A stretch of 38,050 nucleotides of DNA from positions 1-38,050 of the forward strand of contig CAMYVQ010000001.1 of the NCBI GenBank assembly GCA_947302435.1, in the 5' to 3' direction. How positions within the stretch are numbered: position 1 is the first letter of the stretch; every line of letters starts with the position of its first letter. The DNA is from an uncultured Prevotella sp. Lineage in GTDB: Bacteria > Bacteroidota > Bacteroidia > Bacteroidales > Bacteroidaceae. Positions 15,748-23,543 of this stretch are shown piece after piece. Below the pieces are notes generated by a model that searched no databases, was not told the origin of the DNA, and saw only the letters and a list, made by a program, of their open reading frames with translations. The translations under genes and the position numbers were made by a program.

Positions 15748-15843
15748 ACACCAAGGTGTTCGATGTTGTTTCAATGATTCAATAATTTGTTCTCGTAAAG
15801 ACTGAGGACTGATCACCTCAAGGTTCTCGCCATTGGTATAATG
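15748..15843 (-). pseudogene. Remnant of the C-terminus of a WYL-domain transcription regulator
   Basis: In the same frame as the truncated MGMT copy, the 32 codons upstream read HYTNGENLEVISPQSLREQI and on, preceded by an in-frame TAG at 15846-15844. The pattern NGENLEVISPxSLREQI is typical of the end of WYL-domain regulators (family EVLSPESLREE). Only the last part survives, fused in frame to the MGMT copy, so this is debris of a lost gene. Confidence 0.6.
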
Positions 15844-15867
15844 CTACGAGTTCGCCCTGAATTAACA

Positions 15868-15916
15868 ACCGACATTGTATCTCAGGCACTTAGTGCGTCC
15901 AAGGTACAATGTCGGT
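15868..15916. repeat. Perfect 12-bp inverted repeat with nested hairpin
   Basis: ACCGACATTGTA (15868-15879) and TACAATGTCGGT (15905-15916) are exact reverse complements separated by 25 nt, and the loop contains a second small palindrome GCACTTAGTGC. It sits between the WYL remnant and the DUF4143 fragment. No U-tract follows on either strand, so it is not a typical intrinsic terminator. It might be the end or scar of a mobile element or a structural RNA. Confidence 0.7.
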
Positions 15917-15947
15917 AAAGGAACACTATTTTTGCCTTTTAGGAGGG

Positions 15948-16256
15948 CTAATCTTTCAGGCAACCTAATGGTATGATTTTAACTCCATCAGGACGGGTGT
16001 ATGCCATCTGACCACCCGTAAGTATGATTAAAAGATCTGGTTCACGGACGGGCATCTGTTTCTCTTTCTCATTATGCTCACGGATAAGCCTCTTCAGTTC
16101 CAGAAGATGGCTTGCACCTTCCTCTATCTCATTGCTTCCTAATTTACACTCTACCAAAGCATAGCGCCCATCTTCAAGATGCAACACGAAATCGGCTTCC
16201 AGACCATATCGATCATGATAATAAGACACATGACTATATAACCCTTGTGTATACAA
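15948..16256 (-). pseudogene. 3' fragment of a DUF4143-type AAA ATPase gene
   Basis: The 102 codons correspond to the C-terminal nuclease-like part of the AAA+/DUF4143 ATPase family: YHDRYGLEADFVLHL, ALVECKLG (E and K of a PD-(D/E)XK-like site), EEGASHLLELKRLI, and the usual ending IIPLGCLKD. Full-length members have about 400 residues with a Walker ATPase first, and that part is missing, so this is a truncated gene. The next 170 bases upstream (16257-16425) show nothing recognisable. Confidence 0.75.
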
Positions 16257-16425
16257 GAAAATCTTGCTTTTTGAGCTGTTTTATTCGGTGTTTTTGATGC
16301 GTTTTAATCTGTTTATTTGATAAATTTCATTCTGCGTCTTTGAAAAACAGATGCTTCGTTGCTCAATAGACTTGGCAAACAGCAAAAATATCTCAAAATA
16401 TAAAGTCGGCACCAGAACTAAACTA

Positions 16426-16761
16426 CTATTCCCATTCTGGCTCCCATAGGTGTTTCTTAATCTCCACATACCCGTTGGGCCTGAATTGTACGCCTTCAGA
16501 CTCTAACAGTGGGCGCTGACGGCTCCAGCCGGGAGCCAGGCGGCCTTCTTTGTTGACCACGCGGTGGCATGGCAGCTGCTCGGCTCCAGGCGTGTATCTT
16601 AGGGTGCGGCCCACCATGCGCGAATGACTTGGCCATCCAGCCCAGGCGGCAATCGTTCCGTAAGTCGTGACGTGTCCACTGGGAATCTGACTGACAATAT
16701 TCAGCACGTCGTCGCGAAACTGCCGTGCCTGCTCTGGGGTCATCTTTTCATTTGTTCCCAT
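16426..16761 (-). CDS. MGMT-family protein (short methyltransferase/alkyltransferase-like)
   Basis: A 111-residue protein equal to the DNA-binding/active-site half of O6-methylguanine-DNA methyltransferase. It has the helix-turn-helix region (IPSGHVTTYGTIAAWAG and RMVGRTLRY) and the active-site motif PCHRVV, so unlike alkyltransferase-like proteins it keeps the cysteine. The N-terminal RNase-H-like half is absent, as in many short MGMT-family proteins. It may repair or flag alkylated guanine. A damaged copy lies at 15520-15747. The start at 16761 (MGTNEK) is supported by homology extending only about 25 bases upstream in the copy; M at 16743 is also possible. Confidence 0.88.
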   Translation of the reverse strand: MGTNEKMTPEQARQFRDDVLNIVSQIPSGHVTTYGTIAAWAGWPSHSRMVGRTLRYTPGAEQLPCHRVVNKEGRLAPGWSRQRPLLESEGVQFRPNGYVEIKKHLWEPEWE

Positions 16762-16833
16762 ACACTAAGGTATTCGATGTTGCTGCAAAAATACGAAAAA
16801 AGACACAAAGTTGATATTGTTTCATCAAAAAAA

Positions 16834-16865
16834 CTTGTGTTATTCAGAAATTATGCCTATCTTTG
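16834..16865 (+). promoter_or_regulatory. Promoter placed directly before a terminator hairpin
   Basis: CTTG at 16834-16837 (one mismatch to TTTG), a 20-nt spacer and TATCTTTG at 16858-16865. Expected start near 16872. The transcript runs at once into the hairpin at 16876. Confidence 0.6.
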
Positions 16866-16875
16866 CCACGACAAC

Positions 16876-16922
16876 ATCCCGCCGCTTCCCATAAGAACAG
16901 CGTAAGCAGCGGGATATTTTTT
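16876..16922 (+). terminator. Intrinsic terminator/attenuator at the start of the leader
   Basis: ATCCCGC (16876-16882) pairs with GCGGGAT (16909-16915) and GCTT (16884-16887) with AAGC (16904-16907), followed by ATTTTTTG. It lies between the promoter and the macro-like gene, so transcription should either stop after about 50 nt or read through. This can produce a short RNA or an attenuated leader. Confidence 0.7.
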
Positions 16923-16991
16923 GTATATAGAAATGCCAAACAGACGATGATGCTGGCACAGCTGATTCAAACATTACAAAAAACTGACAAT

Positions 16992-17366
16992 ATGGAACAG
17001 AAAAGGACTACCCCTGAGAGAATCATGGAGCTTGCACCCAATGAGGTGTTTGTGTTTGGAAGCAATTTGGAAGGAATGCATGGCGGTGGAGCTGCCTATC
17101 TGGCCTACAGGAAGTTTGGAGCCGTCTGGGGGCAAGGCGTAGGACTGCAAGGACGGAGCTATGGCATCCCGACGATGCAGGGTGGGGTGGATACCATCAA
17201 GCCCTACGTGGACGAGTTTATTGCCTTCGCCAAGGCGCATCCAGAACTCACGTTCTTAGTGACCCGTATCGGGTGCGGCATTGCCGGATTTACGAACGAG
17301 GAGATCTCGCCGCTGTTCGAGCATGCCCACGGAGTGGAGAACATCGTGCTGCCTTCGGGGTGGTGA
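16992..17366 (+). CDS. Macro-domain-like/phage non-structural-type protein
   Basis: A 124-residue protein. Its motif APNEVFVFGSNLEGMHGGGAA, followed by GVGLQGRSYGIPTMQGG and RIGCGIAGFTNEEI, follows the glycine-rich pattern of macro-like ADP-ribose-binding folds; similar proteins are annotated as A1S_2505-family phage non-structural proteins. A role in binding ADP-ribose or nucleotides is plausible but unproven. The ATG at 16992 was chosen because homology starts there; 16947 is an alternative. It lies 10 nt before the SDR gene and probably shares its transcript. Confidence 0.78.
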   Translation: MEQKRTTPERIMELAPNEVFVFGSNLEGMHGGGAAYLAYRKFGAVWGQGVGLQGRSYGIPTMQGGVDTIKPYVDEFIAFAKAHPELTFLVTRIGCGIAGFTNEEISPLFEHAHGVENIVLPSGW

Positions 17367-17376
17367 TGATTGCGTC

Positions 17377-18096
17377 ATGAGAAGAGCGATTGTTATTGGC
17401 GCCTCGTCTGGCATAGGGATGGAGGTGGCACGCCTGCTGCAAAGGCAGGGATGGAAGCTTGGGGTGGCCGCACGGCGCGTGGAGCTGTTGCGTACCTTCG
17501 GTGATGCGGAAATGGAACAGATCGACGTGACGGCGGCGGATGCCACGGAACGCTTGCGCAGGCTGATAGAGCGGCTGGGCGGCATGGATCTTTTCTTCTA
17601 TGCATCGGGCATCGGACACCAGAACAGGGAACTGAAGGAAGATATTGAACTGTCGACGATGCAGACCAACGCCCTCGGCTTCACAAGGATGATCGGCGAG
17701 GCCTACCGCTATTTTGCGGAGCGGAACGACACGGAGGCTTGGGGGCATATTGCAGCCATCACCTCGATTGCCGGCACAAAGGGACTGGGGCCTGCACCGG
17801 CCTATTCGGCTACGAAAGCGATGCAGAACGTCTATCTTCAGGCTTTGGAACAGCAGGCCCGTTCGCGTGGGTTGCGAATCCGTTTTACCGACATCAGGCC
17901 CGGCTTCGTGGATACGGCCCTGTTGAGCGGTGACTTCCGCTATCCGATGATGCTCAAGCCTGAGCGGGTGGCGAGGGAGATTGTCAGTGCCATCGACCGC
18001 CATGCACACATCCGTGTCATCGACTGGCGTTATCGGCTGCTGACGGCCTTCTGGCGGAGGCTTCCGCGTTGCATCTGGCGGAGAATGAGGCTCTGA
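17377..18096 (+). CDS. Short-chain dehydrogenase/reductase (SDR)
   Basis: A 239-residue classical SDR, probably NAD(P)-dependent. The nucleotide motif GASSGIGMEVA is at residues 8-18, ASGIG replaces the usual NNAG strand motif, and the catalytic Ser/Tyr/Lys set is seen as SIAG and YSATK. The substrate is unknown; the C-terminus is arginine-rich (RRLPRCIWRRMRL). The start at 17377 gives a normal N-terminus; a longer reading from 17281 overlaps the preceding gene and lacks homology. Confidence 0.9.
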   Translation: MRRAIVIGASSGIGMEVARLLQRQGWKLGVAARRVELLRTFGDAEMEQIDVTAADATERLRRLIERLGGMDLFFYASGIGHQNRELKEDIELSTMQTNALGFTRMIGEAYRYFAERNDTEAWGHIAAITSIAGTKGLGPAPAYSATKAMQNVYLQALEQQARSRGLRIRFTDIRPGFVDTALLSGDFRYPMMLKPERVAREIVSAIDRHAHIRVIDWRYRLLTAFWRRLPRCIWRRMRL

Positions 18097-18108
18097 GAAT
18101 GAATATTG

Positions 18109-18128
18109 AAAGGGCAATGCCTTTTTTT
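18109..18128 (+). terminator. Weak terminator-like hairpin after the SDR gene
   Basis: AAAGG and CCTTT flank a six-base loop and are followed by a run of T (CTTTTTTT). The stem is only five pairs, so termination would be partial. Confidence 0.35.
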
Positions 18129-18141
18129 CGCGAAAAATGCT

Positions 18142-18149
18142 TATTTTTG
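18142..18149 (+). promoter_or_regulatory. -7 promoter box for ispH
   Basis: TATTTTTGC begins at 18142, 17 nt before the ispH ATG, with an expected start near 18157. No TTTG lies at the right distance upstream. Confidence 0.5.
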
Positions 18150-18165
18150 CAGCCGATATTGAATT

Positions 18166-19026
18166 ATGTTACAGATAGAGATTGATAACGGCAGCGGTTT
18201 TTGCTTCGGAGTGACCACTGCCATTCAGAAAGCCGAGGAGGAACTGTCGAAAGGCACGACCCTCTACTGCTTAGGCGACATCGTACACAACGGCATGGAA
18301 TGCGACCGCCTGCGCCAGTTGGGACTCATTACCATCAACCACGAACAGTTGGAACAGTTGCACGACGCGAAGGTGCTGCTGCGCGCCCATGGCGAACCGC
18401 CCGAGACCTACGAGCTGGCACGGCGCAACAACATCGAGATTATCGATGCCACCTGTCCCGTGGTGCTGCAATTGCAGAAACGTATAAAAACCCAATATGA
18501 CACCAACCCCGAGGCGCAGATTGTCATCTTCGGCAAGAACGGCCATGCCGAGGTGTTAGGGTTGGTGGGACAGACACAGCGGAGGGCCATCGTCATCGAG
18601 ACATTTGAAGACGTGAAGAAGCTCGACTTCGACCGTGACATTTACCTTTATTCGCAAACGACGAAGTCGCTCGACGAGTTCCACCGCATCATTGCCTACA
18701 TTCAGGAACACATCGCACCGACGGCCGTCTTCCGCTCTTTCGACACCATCTGCCGACAGGTGGCCAACCGCATGCCGAACATCTCGCAGTTTGCCACGCG
18801 CCACGACCTTATCCTCTTTGTCTGTGGCCGGAAGAGCTCGAACGGCAAGGTGCTCTTCAACGAGTGTGTGCGCATCAACCCCAACAGCCATCTCATTGAA
18901 GGCCCCGAGGAGATTCAGGACGAATGGCTTTCGGGTATCGATACCATCGGCATCTGCGGAGCCACCTCAACGCCCAAATGGCTGATGGAACAGTGCCGCG
19001 ACGCCATCATCTCAAGGCAGCAATAA
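18166..19026 (+). CDS. ispH: 4-hydroxy-3-methylbut-2-enyl diphosphate reductase
   Basis: A 286-residue enzyme that converts HMBPP to IPP and DMAPP in the last step of the MEP isoprenoid pathway, using a 4Fe-4S cluster. The three cluster cysteines are visible: C13 (GFCFGV), C97 (DATCPVV) and C196 (DTICRQVANR). The HGEPP and SSNGKVLFNEC motifs (the latter variant of SSNS) are also present. The isoprenoid route is shared with the polyprenyl synthase at 28859. It may be co-transcribed with the following S8 peptidase gene, 42 nt away. Confidence 0.96.
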   Translation: MLQIEIDNGSGFCFGVTTAIQKAEEELSKGTTLYCLGDIVHNGMECDRLRQLGLITINHEQLEQLHDAKVLLRAHGEPPETYELARRNNIEIIDATCPVVLQLQKRIKTQYDTNPEAQIVIFGKNGHAEVLGLVGQTQRRAIVIETFEDVKKLDFDRDIYLYSQTTKSLDEFHRIIAYIQEHIAPTAVFRSFDTICRQVANRMPNISQFATRHDLILFVCGRKSSNGKVLFNECVRINPNSHLIEGPEEIQDEWLSGIDTIGICGATSTPKWLMEQCRDAIISRQQ

Positions 19027-19068
19027 CCAACAATCTCCAACGACAAAAACCTATCTACAGCCGATACA

Positions 19069-21261
19069 ATGAAACGCATTATCACCTCCTTCCTATTTAT
19101 ATATATGGCCGTTCTCATGCTCCATGCCCAGTCGTCGGGCATGGGGAAGATGTCACCTTGGTTGCGCCAGTTGTCTGTGCAGGAACGGACGACGGCGGCC
19201 ATTCCTGCATCGCAACGTGCGCAGGGTGGGGAGTCGGTTCCAGAGGTCTGTGCGTTCATACGTTTGTCTGCCGACGATGCCGAGGTGCTTCAACGGTATG
19301 GAAGCAGAAGTCTGGCGAAGGTGGGCAATATCCATGTGGCCCGTATTCCGCTGAATCAGCTGAGGCCCCTTTCGTGCGATCCGCGTGTGGTGCGAATCGA
19401 GGCACGCCCCATGGGACAGGCACTCCTCGACACCCTCTCGCATTGCATCAATGCCGTTCCCGCCCACGAAGGCCGCAACCTGCCCTTAGCCTATACGGGC
19501 AAGGATGTGGTGGTGGGCGTGATGGATATCGGCTTCGACCTCACGCACCCCACTTTTTATAGCCGTGACCTCTCGGAATATCGCATCAAGGCACTGTGGG
19601 ACATGCTTTCGCGCGACACCGTGGGCAGCACCTTCCCCGTTGGTCGCGACTATGTTGGGACCGAAACTTTGCAAGCCCTCGCCCATTCCTACGACGGACT
19701 CGACCAAGCCCACGGCACGCATACCCTCGGCATTGCCGCTGGTAGCGGCTACGATTCGCCCTATCAGGGCGTGGCCCCCGAAGCCGACATCTGCTTGGTG
19801 GCCAATGGGGTGGGCGACAATGCATCGCTGATCGACTCGGCACTGATCGACCGCTTCACCTTTGCCACCGACGCATTGGGGTTCAAATACCTCTTCGACT
19901 ATGCCCGGAGTGTCGGCAAGCCGTGTGTCGTCTCTTTCAGTGAGGGCAGCAGTCAGGACTTCTGGGGCTACGACCAGCTCTATTACGAAATGCTCGACAG
20001 TCTGGTGGGGCCGGGGCGCATTCTGGTGGCTGCCGCCGGCAACAATGGCGATGTGGTGTCATGGTTCCGCAAAGAGCCGGGCCTCTTGTCGAAAGGCTCG
20101 TTTATCACCGGCTCTTCCAGAATGTACTGCACGCTGAAGTCGCCCGACGATTTCCTGATACGGTTCGTAACCTACGGCGGCGACCGTAACGATACGCTGC
20201 TGGTGCAGGCCAGTGACGTATGGAACAGTCCAGACTCGTTCATCACCGTCCGTCCTGCGGGCGTTGACTCTCTCCAGATTCAGGCCTATCCGTCGTGCTA
20301 TGCCGCGCATGAAGTGTGCTACGACCTGATGTTCTACCATTCGATGAAGATTGGAAGAGATGTGCCTGTGTCGTTGGAGTTGGTGGGGGCCGATGCCGAT
20401 GTGGAGTTCTGGCGTGGCTCGGCGGTTCTGGTCCAAAACGCGTTGAACCCTGTGCTTTGTGCAGGCGAGAAGGTGCGCAACATCCACTCGCCGTCGAGTG
20501 CGCCCCGTGTCGTCTGTGTCGGGGCCACGACCTATCGCGACAGCATCATGAACAAGAACGGGGAATGGTTGGCCTACTGGAAGGGGACACCCGGCGAGCG
20601 GGCGCCCTTCTCGTCGGTGGGGCCTACGATGGACGGTCGCATCAAGCCCGACATCATGGCGCCCGGCAACAACATCGTTTCGTCGTACAGCAGTTTCTAT
20701 TTGGAGAATCATCCCGACAGGGGCGATATTCAATGGGATGTTGCCGAGTTCGGATTTAATGGGCGCACCTATCCTTGGAATGCCAATTCGGGCACTTCAA
20801 TGTCGTGTCCGGCAGTGGCAGGTGCCATTGCCCTTTGGCTGCAGGCCAATCCGAAACTGACTCCCGAGGATGTGAAGGGCATCATGCAGCGCACCAGCCG
20901 CCATCCCGACCCCTCGCTCGATTATCCCAACAACGCATACGGATATGGGGAGATTGATGTCTATCGCGGTCTGCTCGATATCCTGTCGGTAGACAAAATC
21001 GGGGAAGTGTCCATGAACCACACGCCTTCGCGGGTCCGTTTCTCGGCAGGCCTGTTGCAGGTGGAGTTGCCACAAGCCTTGGATGTCCCCTTCCGGCTTC
21101 GTCTTTTCTCTCTTTCGGGGCGGCAAGTGTTCTTCGCCCGTCTGTCCGTAGGTCAGTCCGTGTACACTGTCGCGTTGCCTTCCCTGCATTCAGGAATCTA
21201 CGCCGTACAATTAGACGGCAGTCCGCTGATTTGCGGTTCCACGCTCATTCGTGTGGAATGA
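19069..21261 (+). CDS. Secreted subtilisin-like serine peptidase (S8) with likely type IX sorting tail
   Basis: A 730-residue protein with an N-terminal signal peptide (ends about residue 20, LHAQ). The S8 triad is Asp153 (VMDIGFD), His215 (HGTHTLGIAAGSG) and Ser577 (SGTSMSCPAVAG); the oxyanion Asn is in AAAGNNG. An insertion of about 200 residues separates Asn from Ser, as in long bacteroidetal S8 proteins. The last 75 residues form a Por-type sorting domain (RLRLFSLSGRQVF...GIYAVQL), which fits secretion through the type IX system whose PorQ subunit is encoded at 30654. Confidence 0.92.
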   Translation: MKRIITSFLFIYMAVLMLHAQSSGMGKMSPWLRQLSVQERTTAAIPASQRAQGGESVPEVCAFIRLSADDAEVLQRYGSRSLAKVGNIHVARIPLNQLRPLSCDPRVVRIEARPMGQALLDTLSHCINAVPAHEGRNLPLAYTGKDVVVGVMDIGFDLTHPTFYSRDLSEYRIKALWDMLSRDTVGSTFPVGRDYVGTETLQALAHSYDGLDQAHGTHTLGIAAGSGYDSPYQGVAPEADICLVANGVGDNASLIDSALIDRFTFATDALGFKYLFDYARSVGKPCVVSFSEGSSQDFWGYDQLYYEMLDSLVGPGRILVAAAGNNGDVVSWFRKEPGLLSKGSFITGSSRMYCTLKSPDDFLIRFVTYGGDRNDTLLVQASDVWNSPDSFITVRPAGVDSLQIQAYPSCYAAHEVCYDLMFYHSMKIGRDVPVSLELVGADADVEFWRGSAVLVQNALNPVLCAGEKVRNIHSPSSAPRVVCVGATTYRDSIMNKNGEWLAYWKGTPGERAPFSSVGPTMDGRIKPDIMAPGNNIVSSYSSFYLENHPDRGDIQWDVAEFGFNGRTYPWNANSGTSMSCPAVAGAIALWLQANPKLTPEDVKGIMQRTSRHPDPSLDYPNNAYGYGEIDVYRGLLDILSVDKIGEVSMNHTPSRVRFSAGLLQVELPQALDVPFRLRLFSLSGRQVFFARLSVGQSVYTVALPSLHSGIYAVQLDGSPLICGSTLIRVE

Positions 21262-21262
21262 G

Positions 21263-21331
21263 TTTACAAAGTCGACGACTTTGTGAGACAAACTCGACGA
21301 CTTTGTGTCACAAACTCGTCGACTTTGTAAA
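21263..21331. repeat. Triple palindromic repeat
   Basis: Three related units, ACAAAGTCGACGACTTTGT, ACAAACTCGACGACTTTGT and ACAAACTCGTCGACTTTGT, lie one after another. The outer 16 bases, TTTACAAAGTCGACGA at 21263-21278 and TCGTCGACTTTGTAAA at 21316-21331, are exact reverse complements, so the whole block can form one long cruciform or several small hairpins. It follows the S8 stop codon by one base, so it may act as a terminator or as a REP-like element. Confidence 0.8.
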
Positions 21332-21372
21332 ACAGTTAAAAATGCACTTCAACCCAGCCTGAATTGAATACA

Positions 21373-21425
21373 TGCAACTTGGTTGCAAAGAATGGACATT
21401 TGTAGCCATTTGCAACTGGGTTGCA
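21373..21425 (+). promoter_or_regulatory. Two operator sites before the metal-ATPase gene
   Basis: TGCAAC-TTG-GTTGCA (21373-21387) and TGCAAC-TGG-GTTGCA (21411-21425) are identical dyads with three-base spacers, 38 nt apart. The second overlaps the place where the -33 element should lie. This arrangement suits repression or activation by a metal-responsive dimeric regulator (Fur/Zur or ArsR type); which one is inference. Confidence 0.65.
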
Positions 21426-21437
21426 GAACTTTTGTCT

Positions 21438-21445
21438 TACTTTTG
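21438..21445 (+). promoter_or_regulatory. -7 promoter box for the metal ATPase
   Basis: TACTTTTG at 21438-21445, followed by C, fits TAnnTTTG. A start near 21452 leaves a 50-nt leader and excludes an upstream start at 21421. Confidence 0.6.
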
Positions 21446-21501
21446 CATGCAGAAACGTGAACATTCACCATTCAGAAACATCAAAAAGACAAAAGAAGAA
21501 T

Positions 21502-23523
21502 ATGGCACACCATCATCATCATCACGAATGCTGCGAGCATGAGCACCAATGCTGTGAGCATGAACACCATCACCATCACGAAGAAGGAGGACACAGGCAA
21601 CTGGCACTCATTGTCCTGTCGGCCGTATTGCTGATCGGGGCGGTCATCATAGAAAAGAGTTTCGCACTGCCCACATGGCAACTGCTGCTCATCTACCTGA
21701 TACCCTACCTGCTCATCGGTCATGACACGCTGAAAGAGGCTGTTGAAGGTCTGCTGCACGGCGATGCCTTCAACGAGCATTTCCTGATGTCGGTGGCGAC
21801 ACTGGGCGCATTGGGCATCGGCTTTCTGCCTGGTGCCGAAACCGAATTTCCAGAGGCTGTCTTCGTGATGCTTTTCTTCCAAATCGGCGAGCTGTTCGAG
21901 GGCTATGCCGAAGGGAAAAGCCGCGAGAGTATCGCCCACCTGATGAACATCCGCCCAGACGTGGCGCATGTCGTAGTCCATGACGGCAAGACGGAGAAGG
22001 TGTCGGAAATGAAGCCGGAGGAAGTCACCGTAGGGGCTACCATCGTGGTGCGTCCCGGTGAGCGCATCCCCCTTGACGGCGTGGTCGTAAGCGGACAGTC
22101 GGCACTGAACACCGTAGCCCTCACTGGCGAATCGCTACCCCGCGACGTAGCGGTGGACGACGAGGTCGCATCGGGCTGTGTCAACCTGTCGGGCGTGCTC
22201 TACATCCGCACCACAAAAAGCTTCGGCGAGAGTACCGTGTCAAAGATTATCCACCTGGTAGAAAACGCCACCGAAAGCAAGTCGCACAGTGAGATGTTCA
22301 TCACCCGCTTTGCCCGTATCTACACCCCCATTGTGGTGCTGGCAGCCATACTGTTGGCCGTGATGCCGCCCCTTTTCTCATTCTTGTTTGATCAGACAGC
22401 CTTTAGCGAGACGTTCGCCACATGGCTTTACCGTGCCCTCACGTTCTTGGTGGTCAGTTGTCCCTGCGCCCTCGTCATCAGTATTCCGCTCACCTTCTTC
22501 GGGGGCATTGGCGGAGCCTCGCGCCGTGGCATCCTCATCAAGGGTTCCAGCTACATGGACGTATTGGCCAAGGTGGGCACCGTGGTCTTCGACAAGACTG
22601 GCACACTGACTCACGGACAATTCAGCGTGACAGCCGTCCATTCTGATGAAGAAGAGGTGAGAAAGGAGAGCGAAGAGAGAAGACTGTTGCACCTCGCCGC
22701 CCACGTGGAGCATTTCTCCACCCATCCCATTGGTGCCGCCCTGCGCGACGCCTTCCCCGACGAGGCCACCGACGGCTGTCAGGTGACCCATGTCGAGGAG
22801 ATTGCCGGAAAGGGCATCCGTGCCCAAGTAGGCAGCGACATGGTTTGCGTGGGTAACACGAAGATGATGGAGGCTGTCGGGGCAGAATGGCACGACTGCA
22901 CGCACGTGGGAACCATTATCCATGTGGCCATCAACGGCAAGTATGCCGGACATATCGTCATCAACGACAAGATCAAGGACGACAGCGCCGAAGCCATCGG
23001 GCAACTGAAAGCCCTTGGTGTCAGTCGCACAGTGATGCTGACGGGCGACCGAAAGGAAGTCGGTGCCGACGTAGCCCGGAAACTCGGACTGTCGGAACAT
23101 CATGCCGAACTGATGCCTGCCGACAAGGTGGCGCATGTGGAACGGCTGTTGCAAGAGGCAAAGCACAACGAAGCCCATCCCTGTCTGGCCTTTGTGGGCG
23201 ACGGCATCAACGATGCCCCTGTGTTGGCCCGTGCCGATGTGGGCATTGCCATGGGCGGACTGGGCAGTGATGCCGCCATCGAAGCCGCCGACGTGGTGCT
23301 GATGGACGACCATCCTTCAAAGATTGCCACAGCCATCGGCATTGCCCGTCGCACACTCGCCATCGCCCGTCAGAATGTCGGCTTTGCCATCGGCATCAAG
23401 GTGGCCGTACTCCTCTTGGCCGCCGTAGGTCTCAGCACGATGTGGATGGCCGTTTTCGCCGACGTAGGTGTCACGGTGCTGGCTGTGCTCAATGCCATGA
23501 GGGCATTGAGCTACAAAGGATAA
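21502..23523 (+). CDS. Zn2+/Cd2+-exporting P1B-type ATPase
   Basis: A 673-residue metal pump of the ZntA/CadA type. The metal site in the sixth helix is CPC (C320-P321-C322, in SCPCALVIS); the phosphorylation site is D364 (DKTGTLT); TGES and GDGINDAPVLA are also present. CPC with a His-rich N-terminus suits Zn, Cd or Pb export. Instead of an HMA domain, the N-terminus has a repetitive His/Cys/Glu tract (six His, then two CCEHEH units, then five His). The start at 21502 fits the promoter at 21438. The twin dyads upstream suggest metal-responsive control. Confidence 0.92.
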   Translation: MAHHHHHHECCEHEHQCCEHEHHHHHEEGGHRQLALIVLSAVLLIGAVIIEKSFALPTWQLLLIYLIPYLLIGHDTLKEAVEGLLHGDAFNEHFLMSVATLGALGIGFLPGAETEFPEAVFVMLFFQIGELFEGYAEGKSRESIAHLMNIRPDVAHVVVHDGKTEKVSEMKPEEVTVGATIVVRPGERIPLDGVVVSGQSALNTVALTGESLPRDVAVDDEVASGCVNLSGVLYIRTTKSFGESTVSKIIHLVENATESKSHSEMFITRFARIYTPIVVLAAILLAVMPPLFSFLFDQTAFSETFATWLYRALTFLVVSCPCALVISIPLTFFGGIGGASRRGILIKGSSYMDVLAKVGTVVFDKTGTLTHGQFSVTAVHSDEEEVRKESEERRLLHLAAHVEHFSTHPIGAALRDAFPDEATDGCQVTHVEEIAGKGIRAQVGSDMVCVGNTKMMEAVGAEWHDCTHVGTIIHVAINGKYAGHIVINDKIKDDSAEAIGQLKALGVSRTVMLTGDRKEVGADVARKLGLSEHHAELMPADKVAHVERLLQEAKHNEAHPCLAFVGDGINDAPVLARADVGIAMGGLGSDAAIEAADVVLMDDHPSKIATAIGIARRTLAIARQNVGFAIGIKVAVLLLAAVGLSTMWMAVFADVGVTVLAVLNAMRALSYKG

Positions 23524-23543
23524 AAATGGAATCCGGGACTTCC

